The translations under genes were made by a program, and so were the position numbers. Below the pieces are notes generated by a model, which did not search any database, was not told the DNA's origin, and was given only the letters and a program-made list of their open reading frames with translations. A stretch of 60,000 bases of DNA from Symsagittifera roscoffensis (Eukaryota; Xenacoelomorpha; Acoela; Convolutidae), in contig NC_087065.1 in the NCBI RefSeq assembly GCF_963678635.1, positions 17,995,623 to 18,055,622 on the forward strand, given 5' to 3'. How positions within the stretch are numbered: position 1 is the stretch's first letter; the number at the start of each line of letters is the position of its first letter. Below are positions 25,541-36,681 of this stretch, piece after piece.

Positions 25541-26230
25541 ACATCGGTAGATCTTACATGGGTAATGCCTCGCCTGCCTGGCCGCCAATCATCAGAAAGT
25601 TAAGCCAACAGAAACTCCAAAAGACACAGAAAACTGCCTTAAGAGCAGCCACAGGAGCCCTTTGCCTCTCCTCAGATGACCACCTGCATAACAAAACCAA
25701 GATGCTCAAAATAGCCAGTTGTCATCACCTTCTCAAAAACCAGTTCCTAGCCCAAGCAACACAAGAAAATCACCCCTGCAACCAGCTTTGGACCTTTGAA
25801 CCATAGAGCACATGCAGAGACAAGAAGACGACACTACATGCCAGTCCAAGCGAAACAGTCACCAGATTTCTCAACGATGATCTTGAACAGACACTGAAAC
25901 ACCTCCACAAGCACGCAGTCACAGAAGAGAGGGCCAATAGGCAACACAACATGCAGTTTTGAAAACATCCACAGCTGTGATTTCGAAAAAACGAAAAAAC
26001 ACTCAGCCGTTACAACAGAAGATTACTGTGTCAACTAAGATCAGGTTTCTCCTGGAAACTAGCCAAGACCAGACACAGACTACAGCCGAACATTGAAACA
26101 GAGCTCTGCAGCAAGTACAACACCAGCATTGAAGACTGCCAGCATCTTTTGAACTGTCCGGCCAATCCAATATCAGCGACTATTGAAGATTTGTGGAAGA
26201 ACATCCTATTAGTCGTGGAAGAAATTGCGG

Positions 26231-27597
26231 AGATTTTTTCCGAATAGTCAATGTGGCAACAAAAACAATGGCACGGGCTTACAGTCAGTCAGAAAAACCG
26301 TGGTTTTACTCGCAAAATTGTGAACTTTCCCTGCATTGAGTTGAGGCGACCACTGGTGTCCACACACAAAAAATAAAATCTTACTGAAATACAAAAACTT
26401 ACCGCAAAAAAAAACATGGGAGTGTTACACTTGTATTTGCAAGAATTCTAGTGGAAACACCGTAGTTCTAGATAAACGCATCTGTTTGAGTTATAAACGT
26501 GATCACATCAATATTTTGTACCGGTTTGATAGTTGAGTTTACTAAATAAAAGTTTGCTTTAGAGGAGGAGATTCTTTAGTAGATGATACCGTAGAGGAAA
26601 ATAGTGGTAATTAGATCGCTATTTTCTGGTGGATATTCAGAGAAATTAGTTGTTTCACTGCTCTATTTATTTTTGGGACAATATTTTGTTGAAACCTCTT
26701 ACTGTCCTGGGTTCATGAGTTCGTGGCTTTGGTCGCACCTGATTTGAGGCGGACCTGAAATCGGTTGAACACAATGATGTTGTTCCACCATAAATCTATG
26801 TTCAAAATCAGCTTTTTCGGGCGAACATAAACTCAAAACATAGTGGAGAACAAGTTCGAAAAAAAAACTCGAGCAAAAACTGTGATCAAACAAAAATTCG
26901 AAAACATTTTGTCGTCGAATTATAGTCGAACACAAAGCCTGGTCTAAACATAGTCAAGTCAAGAAGTGGGCTCCACATGATCTTAGACAAAAGTCCGAGA
27001 AGCGATAGACAAAAGTCCGAGAAGCCAAAAAAAGTAATTGTTTCGACCATTTGAAAAATGGGGAGGAATTTCGTTTTCGGTTTTTCTTTTTGTTTTCCAC
27101 GCAAAATCAGATAGCACAACTAATTATCAGAATGAGCCGAGTGATATATCAAATTAAAGCCCTTTCAATTGTGATTCGAAGGAAATGTAAAAATTTTTGC
27201 ACAATGTCGAGAAACACCGGTTTGAAGTTTTTGATTTTCAGTCTAATTTCGAACTAATGTGATGTGAGCGTGTAGGCTTAAAATAGCTTTTTTAAGCTTA
27301 ATTTAAGCCGTGAAAATTTAGTTGTACTCAAATAAAAAAAAATTTTTTCTTAATTTTTACCGCCATTTTGTAAGCAAACCTTAAAAGTTCCAAAAATTTT
27401 GAAAACTTTTTAAAATTTTTAATAATTTTTTAACAATTTTTTTTCATCCAAACTGAAAACCCTAATTGATCAAAAAGATGATGTTTAGAATATGTCAGAA
27501 CACAAATATTCAACTTATTATAATAGTTGATGAAAATATCAGGGTTTATTAAGTTTTGAATTGCATAAATTACACAGAATGCAAAATATTTGTACAA
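26231..27597. other. Intergenic stretch, no gene seen
   Basis: AT-rich. A 23-bp tandem duplication with core AGACAAAAGTCCGAGAAGC lies at about 26985-27025. Nothing else is supported. Confidence 0.5.
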
Positions 27598-27970
27598 AAC
27601 ATAGCCAGTTTGGGTCCAAGCGGTCAAAACATAGCACGCTTGTGCCAAACACGGACGAACATATTTTTCAATTGGTCGAGTTGGTAGAAAATTAGCCAGT
27701 TTGGGTCGAGTCGGTCAAAGTATAGCCCGCTTGTGTCGATAACTTTTTTGATTGACTCGAGTCGGTCGAAACACACCCAATTTAGCTCGAGTCGGTCGAA
27801 ACATAGCACTCTTGCGTCGAACACCGTCAATCACGTTTTTTTTTGCTCGCAGCGGTGAAACATAGCCAGTTTGCGCCGAGTCAGTCGAAGCGCCGAGTCA
27901 TAGCCAGTTTCCGCCGTTTGCGCCGAGTCATAGCCATTTTTGTCGAATCGGTCGAATTATAACTCGAACT
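27598..27970. repeat. Degenerate minisatellite
   Basis: At least ten diverged copies of a roughly 26-30-bp unit centred on CATAGCCAGTTTGGGTCGAGT and CGAGTCGGTCGAAA, interrupted by short T-rich stretches. Confidence 0.75.
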
Positions 27971-30900
27971 TTTAATTCGGTTAAATTTAAGTCCTTTTTG
28001 ATCCTCCACTTAAATTAATGACCTATAAAAAACTTGCATTGTTGACCTAATTTTAAATTTAAAAAGAAAATCACCTGTGATCATTTGGCCATTTTGGGAC
28101 AATTAATGCGCAATATATTTCGCGCTATTAACGCGTAAGCGGAGATTTAATCAGTCTTGCAAATCGTTTCAAATTGGTTGAAGGAAGCTTATTTGCAATA
28201 ATTGATTTGCTAATAGTAGGAGCGAAAGCTATCACTTTGTTTTTTATATGGCGTGTGAGATGATTTTCACAAAAATTCTCAATTTAAAAAAATTTCATTT
28301 TATTTTAGTGCAATGAACTTTTTCATGTTGTACAGCTGCATAAACCTTAAAAGGCAGTCGGAAATTGATGCGAGCAGTCTTTTTGTCATTATAAGGCCAG
28401 CGGCTAGTCATTTGGTTAACCAGAATTTTTTTGATCAATAAGTTGAGTTGATTTTTTATAGCTAAGAGCGATTAGAAAGATAAGCTAATCGTACGAATTT
28501 AACTTAGTGTGAATCTAGTTTAGGGTCTAGTTTAGCTCCAACACTATTTGTGTAAAAGTATTTTACGTCATCAGTGGTATTCAGAGCGTGTCAATTTATA
28601 ATGTATTTGATGTTCATTTGCTGTATCTTGTAATTGATACAAGATTCAGAGGAGAGCTATTTTGAGGCACGGGATTTTTTGGCATAAAGTTTTTCGTCTG
28701 GGGCTCTTATTAGATGGAACAATTTACCCTGACACCGAATAGTGGCAAACTAGTTTTCTTATCGGGTACAGACAGTTCGGCCAAAAATATTTCAGAAAAA
28801 AGAAAAGCACGCAAAAGATTGAGACCCCAGTATAATCGCTCTCATTGACTTAGAGCCTTATTTCAGTTGGTTCCAAAGTCAAAAAAACCTGCGCGGAAAC
28901 CATTCGAGACAACAAAACTTCAACGATTTTAAACTAGAAAGATTCTGAAATGTAAAGACTTGAAACTAAAACATCGAAACCTATTAGGCCGAAAAAAAGT
29001 TTAAAAAAATTTTTTAAGGCAACTTTCATAGCGAAAATCTAATTGGACCAATATTTAAAATGCTATTATGCTCAAAAAATTTGTTGGAGTAGTTCCAACA
29101 GGGGACCAGGAGATGAATCATCCCAGGAGATGATTCCTGTGAACAAAATTAATTACGGGAAAAAATCCAGTACCCAATAGCAAAACCTTTTCTGCTTTCA
29201 TGGCAAAAGAAAACTGAAATACCTTTTAAAACGTCTTCGCAATTTTAAAAATTTTTCTTCTGTTCAAATTTTTTACAAGAATAAAGATAAAATTAGTGAG
29301 AAAAATGCAACAACGAGCAGTTATATACTTTAAAATAACCTTAAAACTGTATTAGACTAAATTTTTAGGTCAACCTCTGATCATTTTTTAACATTTGTCG
29401 AAAGCTTCAAATAATTTCAGACCAGTTTTTCTCAATTTCGGAGTTCTGTTGATGAATTTTTAATAACCAAAACAAAACTTAGTACTAACTAATGTATAAC
29501 CACATGCTAACCCCTGCCATTTATTGTGGAAGTCTAAATCGAATGGAAAAACAGACACTTTAGAGAGAACAATAAGTGTTGGTTTTCTGAGCAATATTGA
29601 ATCCAAGCTACTTTTGAAAAGCTAAATCTAATTTTCGAAACCAAAAGACTGCATCTAATTTTCAAAATCAAATGGGTTGCAGGGATTGAGGAGATATTAT
29701 GCATTTTGACTGTTGTAAAGAGTCATTTAAAAAACTTGATTTTAAAAGATAAAATTTGCCAAAATTGAAACCACCGAGTGGTTAAGCGAATGCCCGGTGT
29801 TAAAAGTGGTCTTGCTGAACGATTAATTGAGAATGAGTATACTAGAAGCAGTAGTCTGTTATGAATTTTGACTCAAAATAGCTCGTTTACTTGTTTCAAA
29901 AAAAAATCCCGATTTTGCAAGACTTTTTTAGTTTTTGTGCGTTATAGCACCATCATCATCCTCATCCTAAGCACTATCATAATCGTTGTTGATAATACGA
30001 TCTTTCCTGGCACCCAAGGATCAGATATTTTTTTTCGGAATTTGGCTGTTACTTTTCGAAAAATTCCCAAAGTCTGCCTTTAAAATGAGCTCAAATTTTC
30101 TCATTTGTTACAGCAATATCTGCAGTAATACGACCTAAACTCATTTTGTTTGGTTTGAATGAGCTCAATTTGTCATTTTTCATCAGCTGCGAAGTGAGTA
30201 TCAATTGCATTTCATGTTCCATGATTTTGCTTCTCCCCTCTAACGTAAGCTAGAAATCATAATTCTTTGTCTCGAAAGCTGAGGTTGAATTCAATCAATT
30301 TTTGAATTTTATAAGCTGCTTTAAAATGAAAGTGAAAGATATCGGATCAATTAACACCTTATTTTTGCGAGTTTTCTGACACCATTAGGTAAAGCATGCA
30401 GACCGCCTATTGACATATGTGTGGCTGAAATTTTCCTTTTTGTTGATGGAGTTTTGAAAAATATTTGCCATACGTCTATAGTATTTATTAATTTTTCCAC
30501 TTTATGCTTTCCTTTGCGGTTAATCACATTCATAGATTAAATTTTTGATCATTTTCTTTCCCTGCTTAGATTCAAAAGTTTAAAAGTTTTCAACAGCTGG
30601 CTGTTCGAAAATTTGACCAATCAATCTCGTTATTTTACACACTCCTGAAAACAGTTAATTGGAGCCAAAAACAGATTATGAAAAAATCAATCGTTGGCTT
30701 AAATTTCAACCAATCAGAAATCAAGAAGAAAATACTTGGGAATTACGAGATTTTTATTTTGGGTCTTTTGAATATTTGGAATAATAGATTCAGTAGATAA
30801 GCAACAGCTTTATATTGTATCGCAAAACTTTGTGAACAAATCGAGACACATAGTTTCAAGAAGTGAACACATTCCGAGATGCAATACAAACTGCTCCTTA

Positions 30901-32674
30901 TCTGGTACGAAACACTAGAGAAAAAAGCGGACAAAACACACATTTGAAAACAATCACCATAACACGTTGTTTCTAACTTTTAATTCGATTTGCTTGATTT
31001 TTATAGGAAAAAGATTGCACTTTTGTTTCAACACATGGGCCCCCGCTGCCTCGCAAACACGATAAAGTGAAACCAGAAAAGTAGAAATTAGTAAAAATTT
31101 TGCTGAGTCGGATTCCAACTTGCGACCTGGAAATTTGGAGCCTCAAGCCAATCGAATAATGGAAAAGAGTAATGAACGCAGAAGAGTAAAAATAAAAAAA
31201 AACACTGTGGAAAAAATCTCAATTTTTAAATTTCAAATAAAATCTCAATTTTTAAATTTCAAAGAAAAAAATAGATGCCCTTTAACTTCTTTGAATTTCT
31301 AGAACGGTTTATAATTGGGACTGTTTTGATTACATTTACCCAACAAGAGAAAACTGGATCAACAGATGAAGGTTTATTTCAGCTGGAAATCTAAAAATTA
31401 AACTCGTTTCGAAGCTAGAAATCGTTCAAGAATTCTTGCTCCATTTCCACGTTCGTGTTTGGAGAGTGCTATTTACGTGATTCTCAGCAGATGAATTTCA
31501 GTTGAACTCAAAAAGTTCTTATATACCTTAGTGCATCAGTATTTTAAGACTTTTTCCTGAACAAAAAAAATCAGCAAGATCTATATAAGGGTCTTCACTA
31601 CCTTCATTACTCTTACTATGACAAGGAAACTTTCTGAACACATGTGTTTTATTTAGTGAATACAACTAAGTAAAAATTTGTGTGCAATGAAATTAAAATT
31701 GAATGAAATGCTCAAAATTCAAAATTTGTTAATTTAATTAGTCCAATAATTTTATTGAAAACATGCTTTTAAGTCACCCTTGAGAATGATAAAACAGCTT
31801 TGAAATGGTCTATATATGGGGAACATTTATCAATCAATACGTTGTGTATATACATTTTCCAAATTATTTCCAAAAATTGGAGTTTTTTAGTCAGCCAACC
31901 AGTTTGAACGGGTTAATGATTGAATTTATGAACTGAGATCATGCTAACTATTTCCATCCGATTGCAAAATGGGGAAACGCGCTAAAATATACAAAATTTA
32001 AAGACTGTTTACCGTTGAATTAGTTCTTTATAGGAGGGAAGGCAACTCTATTTTAGGTACCATAGGAGAGAAATAGTTATCAAAAACCATGAACTGTATT
32101 TCTCATCGAGTAGTGAGTAGTAAAGGCAGTCTTAATGGAAGAAGGACACCCCCTTTCACATTGAAGATTATGGAGTACAAACAGTGTCCAAATCCGCTCC
32201 AGCTTACACTTTGCCGCCCAGTCCCGATCTGCAAGAAGTTCTCGTATGCGTCCCATCCTTTCGCTCCAAAATCGATACCTGGGCCAAATTACATCTCCGT
32301 ATTTCCGATTTCCAGGCTACTTCTATTTTCTACTGAGTATTTAAAACAGAATTTAACCAATTAAAATCTTTGTAGATGTTAGTACCCTCTACTGCAAAAA
32401 ATAGTGTTCCCATCGAAACATACCGGTAGTTAAGTCTTAATAAAAAATCTGACCATTTTTCTCGAGTTAAGACGTTTTAATTTTTCTGAGTTCTAATTAT
32501 GCCTGAAAGCGAAAAAGTTTCATTGAGGTACCTTGTTCTCCTCCCTATAAAAAGCAGTATTCAGCAATTAAATTACCCTTTTTCGCAAATTTAGAAGTTC
32601 AAAAGAGTTGTACAATTAAATTTGACTGCTTTTAATCAGAATTGATCGTATCTTAGGAGATCACCTGGTAACTT
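27971..32674. other. Gene-poor AT-rich stretch
   Basis: No protein gene is supported. A block at about 28085-28160 is an inverted relative of 2835-2900 in the DLK intron, sharing TAAATCTCCGCTTACGCGTT and a GCGCATTAATTGTCCC-like end. A tRNA-like fragment (ACCGAGTGGTTAAGCG) lies near 29770, and a SINE-like copy at 31044-31162. A 25-bp tandem duplication (core AAATCTCAATTTTTAAATTTC) lies at 31213-31264. Confidence 0.45.
31044..31162 (-). mobile_element. tRNA-derived SINE-like copy
   Basis: The minus strand shows a B-box-like AGTTGGAATCCGACTC, preceded by TTTCCAGGTCG and TTGGCTTGAGG in A-box position. A tail ends in GTGTTTGCGAGGCAGCG. The copy at 40120-40290 has the same arrangement (TTTCTAGGTCG, GGGGCGAGTCCGA, GTGTTTGCGAAGCGCTG). 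The stems are too degenerate for a functional tRNA. Confidence 0.5.
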
Positions 32675-33472
32675 TTAAACAGAAATCGGAATAAAATATG
32701 TCCCATTCGGAATGAAGAAGGGAGTTAGCGTCAGATCTACTTCGAACTCCCCCGAATCTAAAGCGCAATTCCCGCCGTGCCCAAAATTTTGCGAGACGAT
32801 GAAACTTGGGCTCGTTTCACCGTCATAATATGGCTGCATTTCGGAAAACGTCTGGTCGTCGCAAATAACGAGCGCCATGCATTCTGTTACTCGAATTTGC
32901 ACTCGGGTCCATGTGCGGGTGATCTTGAAAACTGGGTGCTTACTTAAATACATTGATCCTCCCCAAACTGAAACTCCTTCAACATCGATGTAAGTTTTGG
33001 CGGGCGAATCGGTCATGAGACAAAATGCGGTGACGGGAATTCCTCTAACTTTTATCTCATAGTAGCTATCGTTGGCCAGCGGGTTATTCGTCTTTAGGAC
33101 CTCGCAGTCAAAAGTTTGTCCATTTTCCTTTCGTTTAATTATATAGAACTGAAAGAATCCTATTTGTGGATATTTAATACAATTTTCATTTTGAACCGAA
33201 GACGGGTTGTAGCCCACACCCATTGCTTCGAACAATTTGCATGCTTTAGAATGATCACTGAACTCAAACGCATAACAGTTGTTGTTTGTGAAGCATTTCG
33301 ACCAACAGTCCCCGAGACCAATTTCTAGAGACCTTTCGAAAGGTTCTCCAGTACTAATTAAGCAATCACATTGCTGGTAGTGTTTTCGAGCTAATATTTC
33401 CAGGTTTTGTTGCTGCGACATTAGGAAGCAGCTAAATAAAAAAGCCAGGATCGCAATAACAAAAAATTGCAT
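32675..33472 (-). CDS. Secreted PAN-GON domain protein
   Basis: Predicted secreted protein of 265 residues in one exon. The start chosen is the ATG at 33470-33472, which gives a clear signal peptide (residues 1-19, hydrophobic FFVIAILAFLFSCFL). Residues 35-98 hold a PAN/apple-like module with Cys 35, 37, 56, 60, 66, 78 and 98 (CWSKCFTNNNCYAFEF, ACKLFE). Residues 123-254 resemble the GON domain of GON-1/ADAMTS proteins: CEVLK, YYEIKVRGIPV..FC, RVQIRV, VICDDQTFS, GHGGNC and GEFEVDL in the family's order. No metalloprotease or thrombospondin repeats precede it. PAN modules commonly bind protein or carbohydrate, so an extracellular matrix role is an inference. It ends in TAA/TAG-type stop at 32675-32677. 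N-glycosylation sequons are present (NDS, NGT). Confidence 0.72.
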   Translation of the reverse strand: MQFFVIAILAFLFSCFLMSQQQNLEILARKHYQQCDCLISTGEPFERSLEIGLGDCWSKCFTNNNCYAFEFSDHSKACKLFEAMGVGYNPSSVQNENCIKYPQIGFFQFYIIKRKENGQTFDCEVLKTNNPLANDSYYEIKVRGIPVTAFCLMTDSPAKTYIDVEGVSVWGGSMYLSKHPVFKITRTWTRVQIRVTECMALVICDDQTFSEMQPYYDGETSPSFIVSQNFGHGGNCALDSGEFEVDLTLTPFFIPNGTYFIPISV

Positions 33473-34175
33473 TCTTTTTGAGGTATTTTTAGTTCTTGGA
33501 TGGATTCTGTTATGCAATTTCGGCCGATGTTTGGAGATCAATAATTTAAAATTGGTCAGATGTTTTTGCCAAAAATTGAAATGGTAAATTAAAAGACATT
33601 CTTATGCTACATTTTTGAACTTAATTTTATGAGTCTCATTTCAGCTGCAGATACTTCCTTTTCATCCGCCCCCAACAAGAAAAAAAGCAACGGCCAAAAA
33701 GGCACAAAAAGCCTTAACTTGGAAACAACGATCATTTCATGCGGGAGAGGCCAAAAATGCCCAGTAAGAAGTCTTAGAATTAATAAATTTGAGTGAAAAA
33801 AATACACTCTCGACCATATTATTTTTATCAAATAATGACAAAAAAATATCAATTTACTTGGTTAGTATCTTAAATCATCGAGAAAATTGAAGAAGATAAT
33901 GCTAAGCGACAAAATGTCGGAGTAGTTTATTAAGTAATTACGCGGAAATACTGAATTGAGTTCTCACTGGCCGGAAAACTTTTCAAGTAAAATTTAAATC
34001 AATTAGCGCAAACAACGGAGTTTCCAAGCTGGGAAATTTTCAAAAACACAAAGACTTACCAATTAAGTACAAAACTTAACAATCATCAACACTAAAATCT
34101 AAAACTTCATAAATAAATCTTACTTTAATTAGTTTTTTTTGTTAAGTTATTTTTTATTTGAGAGGGCAGAGAAGT
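33473..34175. other. Spacer between two minus-strand genes
   Basis: About 700 bp of AT-rich DNA lies between the upstream gene's stop and the PAN-GON start. It should contain the PAN-GON promoter and the neighbour's 3' UTR. No TATA box or poly(A) signal could be assigned with confidence. Confidence 0.4.
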
Positions 34176-34955
34176 TTAAAGTAACTCGGATTCATTTGAG
34201 CCGAGGTGCTTCTTAGATGTTGGCGAGTCTCCGGATTCTACTGAAGACAAAGTTGCTGTTCGTTTTGATCGTCTCAGTGGCGTGTCTGACGCATTTGATT
34301 CCGATTGGCTAACGGCATCACTGTCAACATTTCCTTGAAAGGAATTAATATCCTCTTGATAGACAACTTCTTGATTTGCCTCTGAAACTACGACTTCTAA
34401 AACATTCTCTGGAAATTCTTCGACAGTTTCCAAAAGAAAATTATTCTGCTTGTTTGCATGAGAAATTTGAACCGCGTTTTTTTCTTGAACTTTTAAATTG
34501 TCTGATTTGTGATGCAACTCATTTGCTTCTTCACTTCCATCAATTTCTGTAATCTTGGTTCCTTCTAGGTCATTGACCTTTGCAGGTTGGTCAGCTTCTG
34601 CATCGCTGTCAAGGAGAATCAATTGCTCGGGTTTTGTGTTTTCTTTAACAGCATCTGTGGAGTAAGAAATTCTGGATTCTGGAATTGCACCTGGTAGCTC
34701 AGTTGCTGTTTGATCAGTAGTCATTGATTGCATTCCTAGCTGATTATTGACGTCTTCTTCGAATCTCTCGTGATCAAGCGTATACTCGCCGAAACGCTGA
34801 AACCCCAAATATTTCCCCATAACTTCATATAAGTACCAATCATAACAAGTATGACCGGTTGCTGCGCAAGAAGCACAGAACGTACCGACCACAATGATTA
34901 AAGCAACAAAACTTAAAAATATCAAAATCAAACATAAGCATTGAATTAGGTTCAA
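34176..34955 (-). CDS. Acidic single-pass membrane protein, family unknown, 5' end uncertain
   Basis: I do not recognise this protein. The frame is open for about 260 codons. It begins with a strongly hydrophobic segment (LCLILIFLSFVALIIVVGTF), then a short Cys/aromatic stretch (CASCAATGHTCYDWYLYEVMG), then roughly 190 residues rich in Glu, Asp, Ser and Asn with a basic patch (RRSKR) near the C-terminus. This suggests a membrane-anchored protein with a disordered acidic tail. No in-frame ATG precedes the hydrophobic segment (TAA lies two codons before 34955); the first ATG is at residue 46. A splice acceptor (TTTTTAAG ending at 34913) could mark the true exon start at 34912, with the ATG in an upstream exon. 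Confidence 0.55.
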   Translation of the reverse strand: MNLIQCLCLILIFLSFVALIIVVGTFCASCAATGHTCYDWYLYEVMGKYLGFQRFGEYTLDHERFEEDVNNQLGMQSMTTDQTATELPGAIPESRISYSTDAVKENTKPEQLILLDSDAEADQPAKVNDLEGTKITEIDGSEEANELHHKSDNLKVQEKNAVQISHANKQNNFLLETVEEFPENVLEVVVSEANQEVVYQEDINSFQGNVDSDAVSQSESNASDTPLRRSKRTATLSSVESGDSPTSKKHLGSNESELL

Positions 34956-35008
34956 AAATTATAAAATGGGATTATTGTAACCATAGCTAAAATACCAAAA
35001 AAAACGTA

Positions 35009-35449
35009 TTAGAACTAAATTTAATGTTATCAAACTCAATGTCATCAAGACTTGATAAATTTCGTGAAATTCGGTCTGCAAATTGAAAGGAGTCAGTCCA
35101 ATTTTTGTCGTTACTGAGAAAGCTTTTTTCGAATGCCGAATCACGCCTGAAAAATGATGGTGAAGATTTTATTGGAACAATTTGCCTATATCGCAAGTAT
35201 CGTGTGCCAGAAAAATGTTCCTACAAGACTGATTGTTCCACCCGATTTTGACAATCTCAATGAGAGATCTTAGTAACATTATTTTCCAGGCTGGATTCGG
35301 CATTCGAAAAAAGTTTTCTCAGTAACAAGAAAAATTGGTCTGACTTTTTTCAATTTTCACGACCGAATTTCACGAAACTTATTCAGTCCTGTCCCTGATG
35401 ACACTGAATTTGATGACTCTAAATTTAGTTATAGAACGGTTAGTTCTAA
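35009..35449. mobile_element. Foldback element with about 145-bp arms
   Basis: The left arm 35009-35148 and right arm 35288-35449 are diverged reverse complements. Shared blocks include TTCGTGAAATTCGGTC, GTTACTGAGAAA and TTCGAATGCCGAATC with their complements. The arms explain the short hydrophobic-looking frames here. A further partial repeat (GTCATCAAATTC) lies at 35495-35530. Confidence 0.7.
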
Positions 35450-35897
35450 AATTAATGTCCTCACCGGGAAAGAACTGAATTTAGTGTCATCAAATTCCAT
35501 ATCATCATGCAGACCAAACTTGGTCTGATAAAAAAAAAAAATTACTGGCAAGACTTTTTTACTCTTAAACGAAAGCCGAAACCAATTTTAAACAAAAATT
35601 ACAAAACGTCTTGAAAATCCGAGTGGGTGAATTGACTAAATAGCAGAACCACTGTCAATGATACTTAACAATGTTTGAATCAGAAAAAAATTAAGCTGTT
35701 TGAAACAGAAAAACAGAAAACCTCCTTCTCTTTTGTCAGCTTAACTTCTGATAAAAAAATGTTTACTCATTAATTTTTATTCAAACAGCTGAGTTATCAT
35801 TGTTTGGATCAGAAATTAACCCGACAAAAAATAAGCAGACAGACGAAATCTTTCACGGAGAAAAAATCAATTTCATGTATACTGAAAAAAAAACAAT

Positions 35898-35957
35898 GGC
35901 CGACTGGGACTCAAACCGCCGAGTACAAAGGCCACCGCGTTACCTCTAGACCGAGTT
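35898..35957 (-). mobile_element. tRNA-like SINE head
   Basis: The minus strand shows an A-box-like TCTAGAGGTAACGCGG (35935-35950) and a B-box-like GGTTTGAGTCCC (35906-35917), correctly spaced for a tRNA gene. The acceptor and T stems do not pair well and an oligo-T follows, so a SINE head or tRNA pseudogene is more likely than a working tRNA. Confidence 0.45.
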
Positions 35958-35999
35958 GAAAGCAGCCTGCAATTCGTTCAGGTTCATCATTAAAGCAAG

Positions 36000-36434
36000 C
36001 AGGGGCGGATCTAGGATTTTCTCGAGGGGAGGGGGCGGATTTTCAAAAAAAATTCGAAAATTTTGACGACCTTTTTTTTTCTAGGTCGACCAAATTGATT
36101 TTTCGAGCTCTCCCAAAGCACTGTTTTGCCCCTATTTTGGCGAAATTTTCTGCGCCGCGGGCAAACTTTTGAAAAAACAGTCAAAAAAGCCGTTTTTGGG
36201 CACTTTTTGAAAAATTTTGACAAAAAAATCGCGTTTTTTTTACGCGCGCTCCCCCTCAAAGTTAGTATATATTGGCGCCAAAGGCGCCTTTAGAAAAATT
36301 TTAGGGTCGGTCGGCCAAAAATGGATTTCTGAAAAAGTATCAAAGGGGGACCCTTTGGGTCGGCAGGGGGTCGAATCCCTGAGGGGGGGGGGGGGGCGTC
36401 CGCCCCCCCCCCCCCTCCCTAAATCCACCCCCTG
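36000..36434 (-). mobile_element. hAT-type MITE with intact 8-bp target duplication
   Basis: The 435-bp non-coding element has inverted ends CAGGGGCGGATCTAGGA and CAGGGGGTGGATTTAGGG (read inwards). It is flanked by perfect direct repeats AAAGCAAG (35992-35999 and 36435-36442). An 8-bp duplication with CAGGGG-type ends fits the hAT superfamily. Internal G and C runs (about 36382-36416) are adjacent and complementary. The copy at 6117 is a relative in the opposite orientation. Confidence 0.85.
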
Positions 36435-36681
36435 AAAGCAAGTTCAATTCTTAGAAAAAACAATTAAAAAGAACGAGACACAAAAAAAAATAGATTTTTT
36501 TTTTCAAAATAATTTTCAAAATTTTTGTAGTAAAATTTATCAACCAAGTTGCCGCATCAATGATGTTATATGACCTAGTTTCTTCCAGATTTGAAAGTTT
36601 TTTCTCGAAACGGGAAAATAAGACTTGTTCCCGATTACAATACACTAGCTTTTGCAAGTATAAACACCATTTCGTCAGTTT

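Larger units (their letters stand above)
23100..26230 (+). mobile_element. Decayed jockey-like non-LTR retrotransposon
   Basis: A LINE copies itself with an endonuclease and RT. Translated fragments, in several frames, follow family order. There is a linker upstream of RT near 23450-23600. RT follows with LKPGK..NESKSYR at about 24055, EVLEKLL near 24130, DFSQALDRVN near 24290, RWLAVYLRNRMA near 24375 and a TGVPQGS-like motif near 24465. A post-RT region contains NASPAWPP at 25560, then LQKTQKTALRAATG and DDHLHNKTKML at 25615-25710. Stops and frame changes throughout make it inactive. The body is interrupted by an AT-rich insert (24764-25540) and its 5' part is partly duplicated as an inverted repeat. 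Jockey or a related clade is the best fit. Confidence 0.75.

Noticed and set aside
26699-27119. Two overlapping minus-strand frames
   Set aside because: Low-complexity, no splice context and no family resemblance; part of the frame spans a short tandem duplication.
34959-35196. Short minus-strand frames upstream of the acidic membrane protein
   Set aside because: They fall in the foldback element and its edge, so they are repeat sequence rather than exons.
35898-35957. Possible functional tRNA gene
   Set aside because: A and B boxes are present but acceptor and T stems do not pair.
36011-36435. Frames rich in Pro/Gly/Arg on both strands
   Set aside because: Created by the G/C runs and inverted ends of the MITE.
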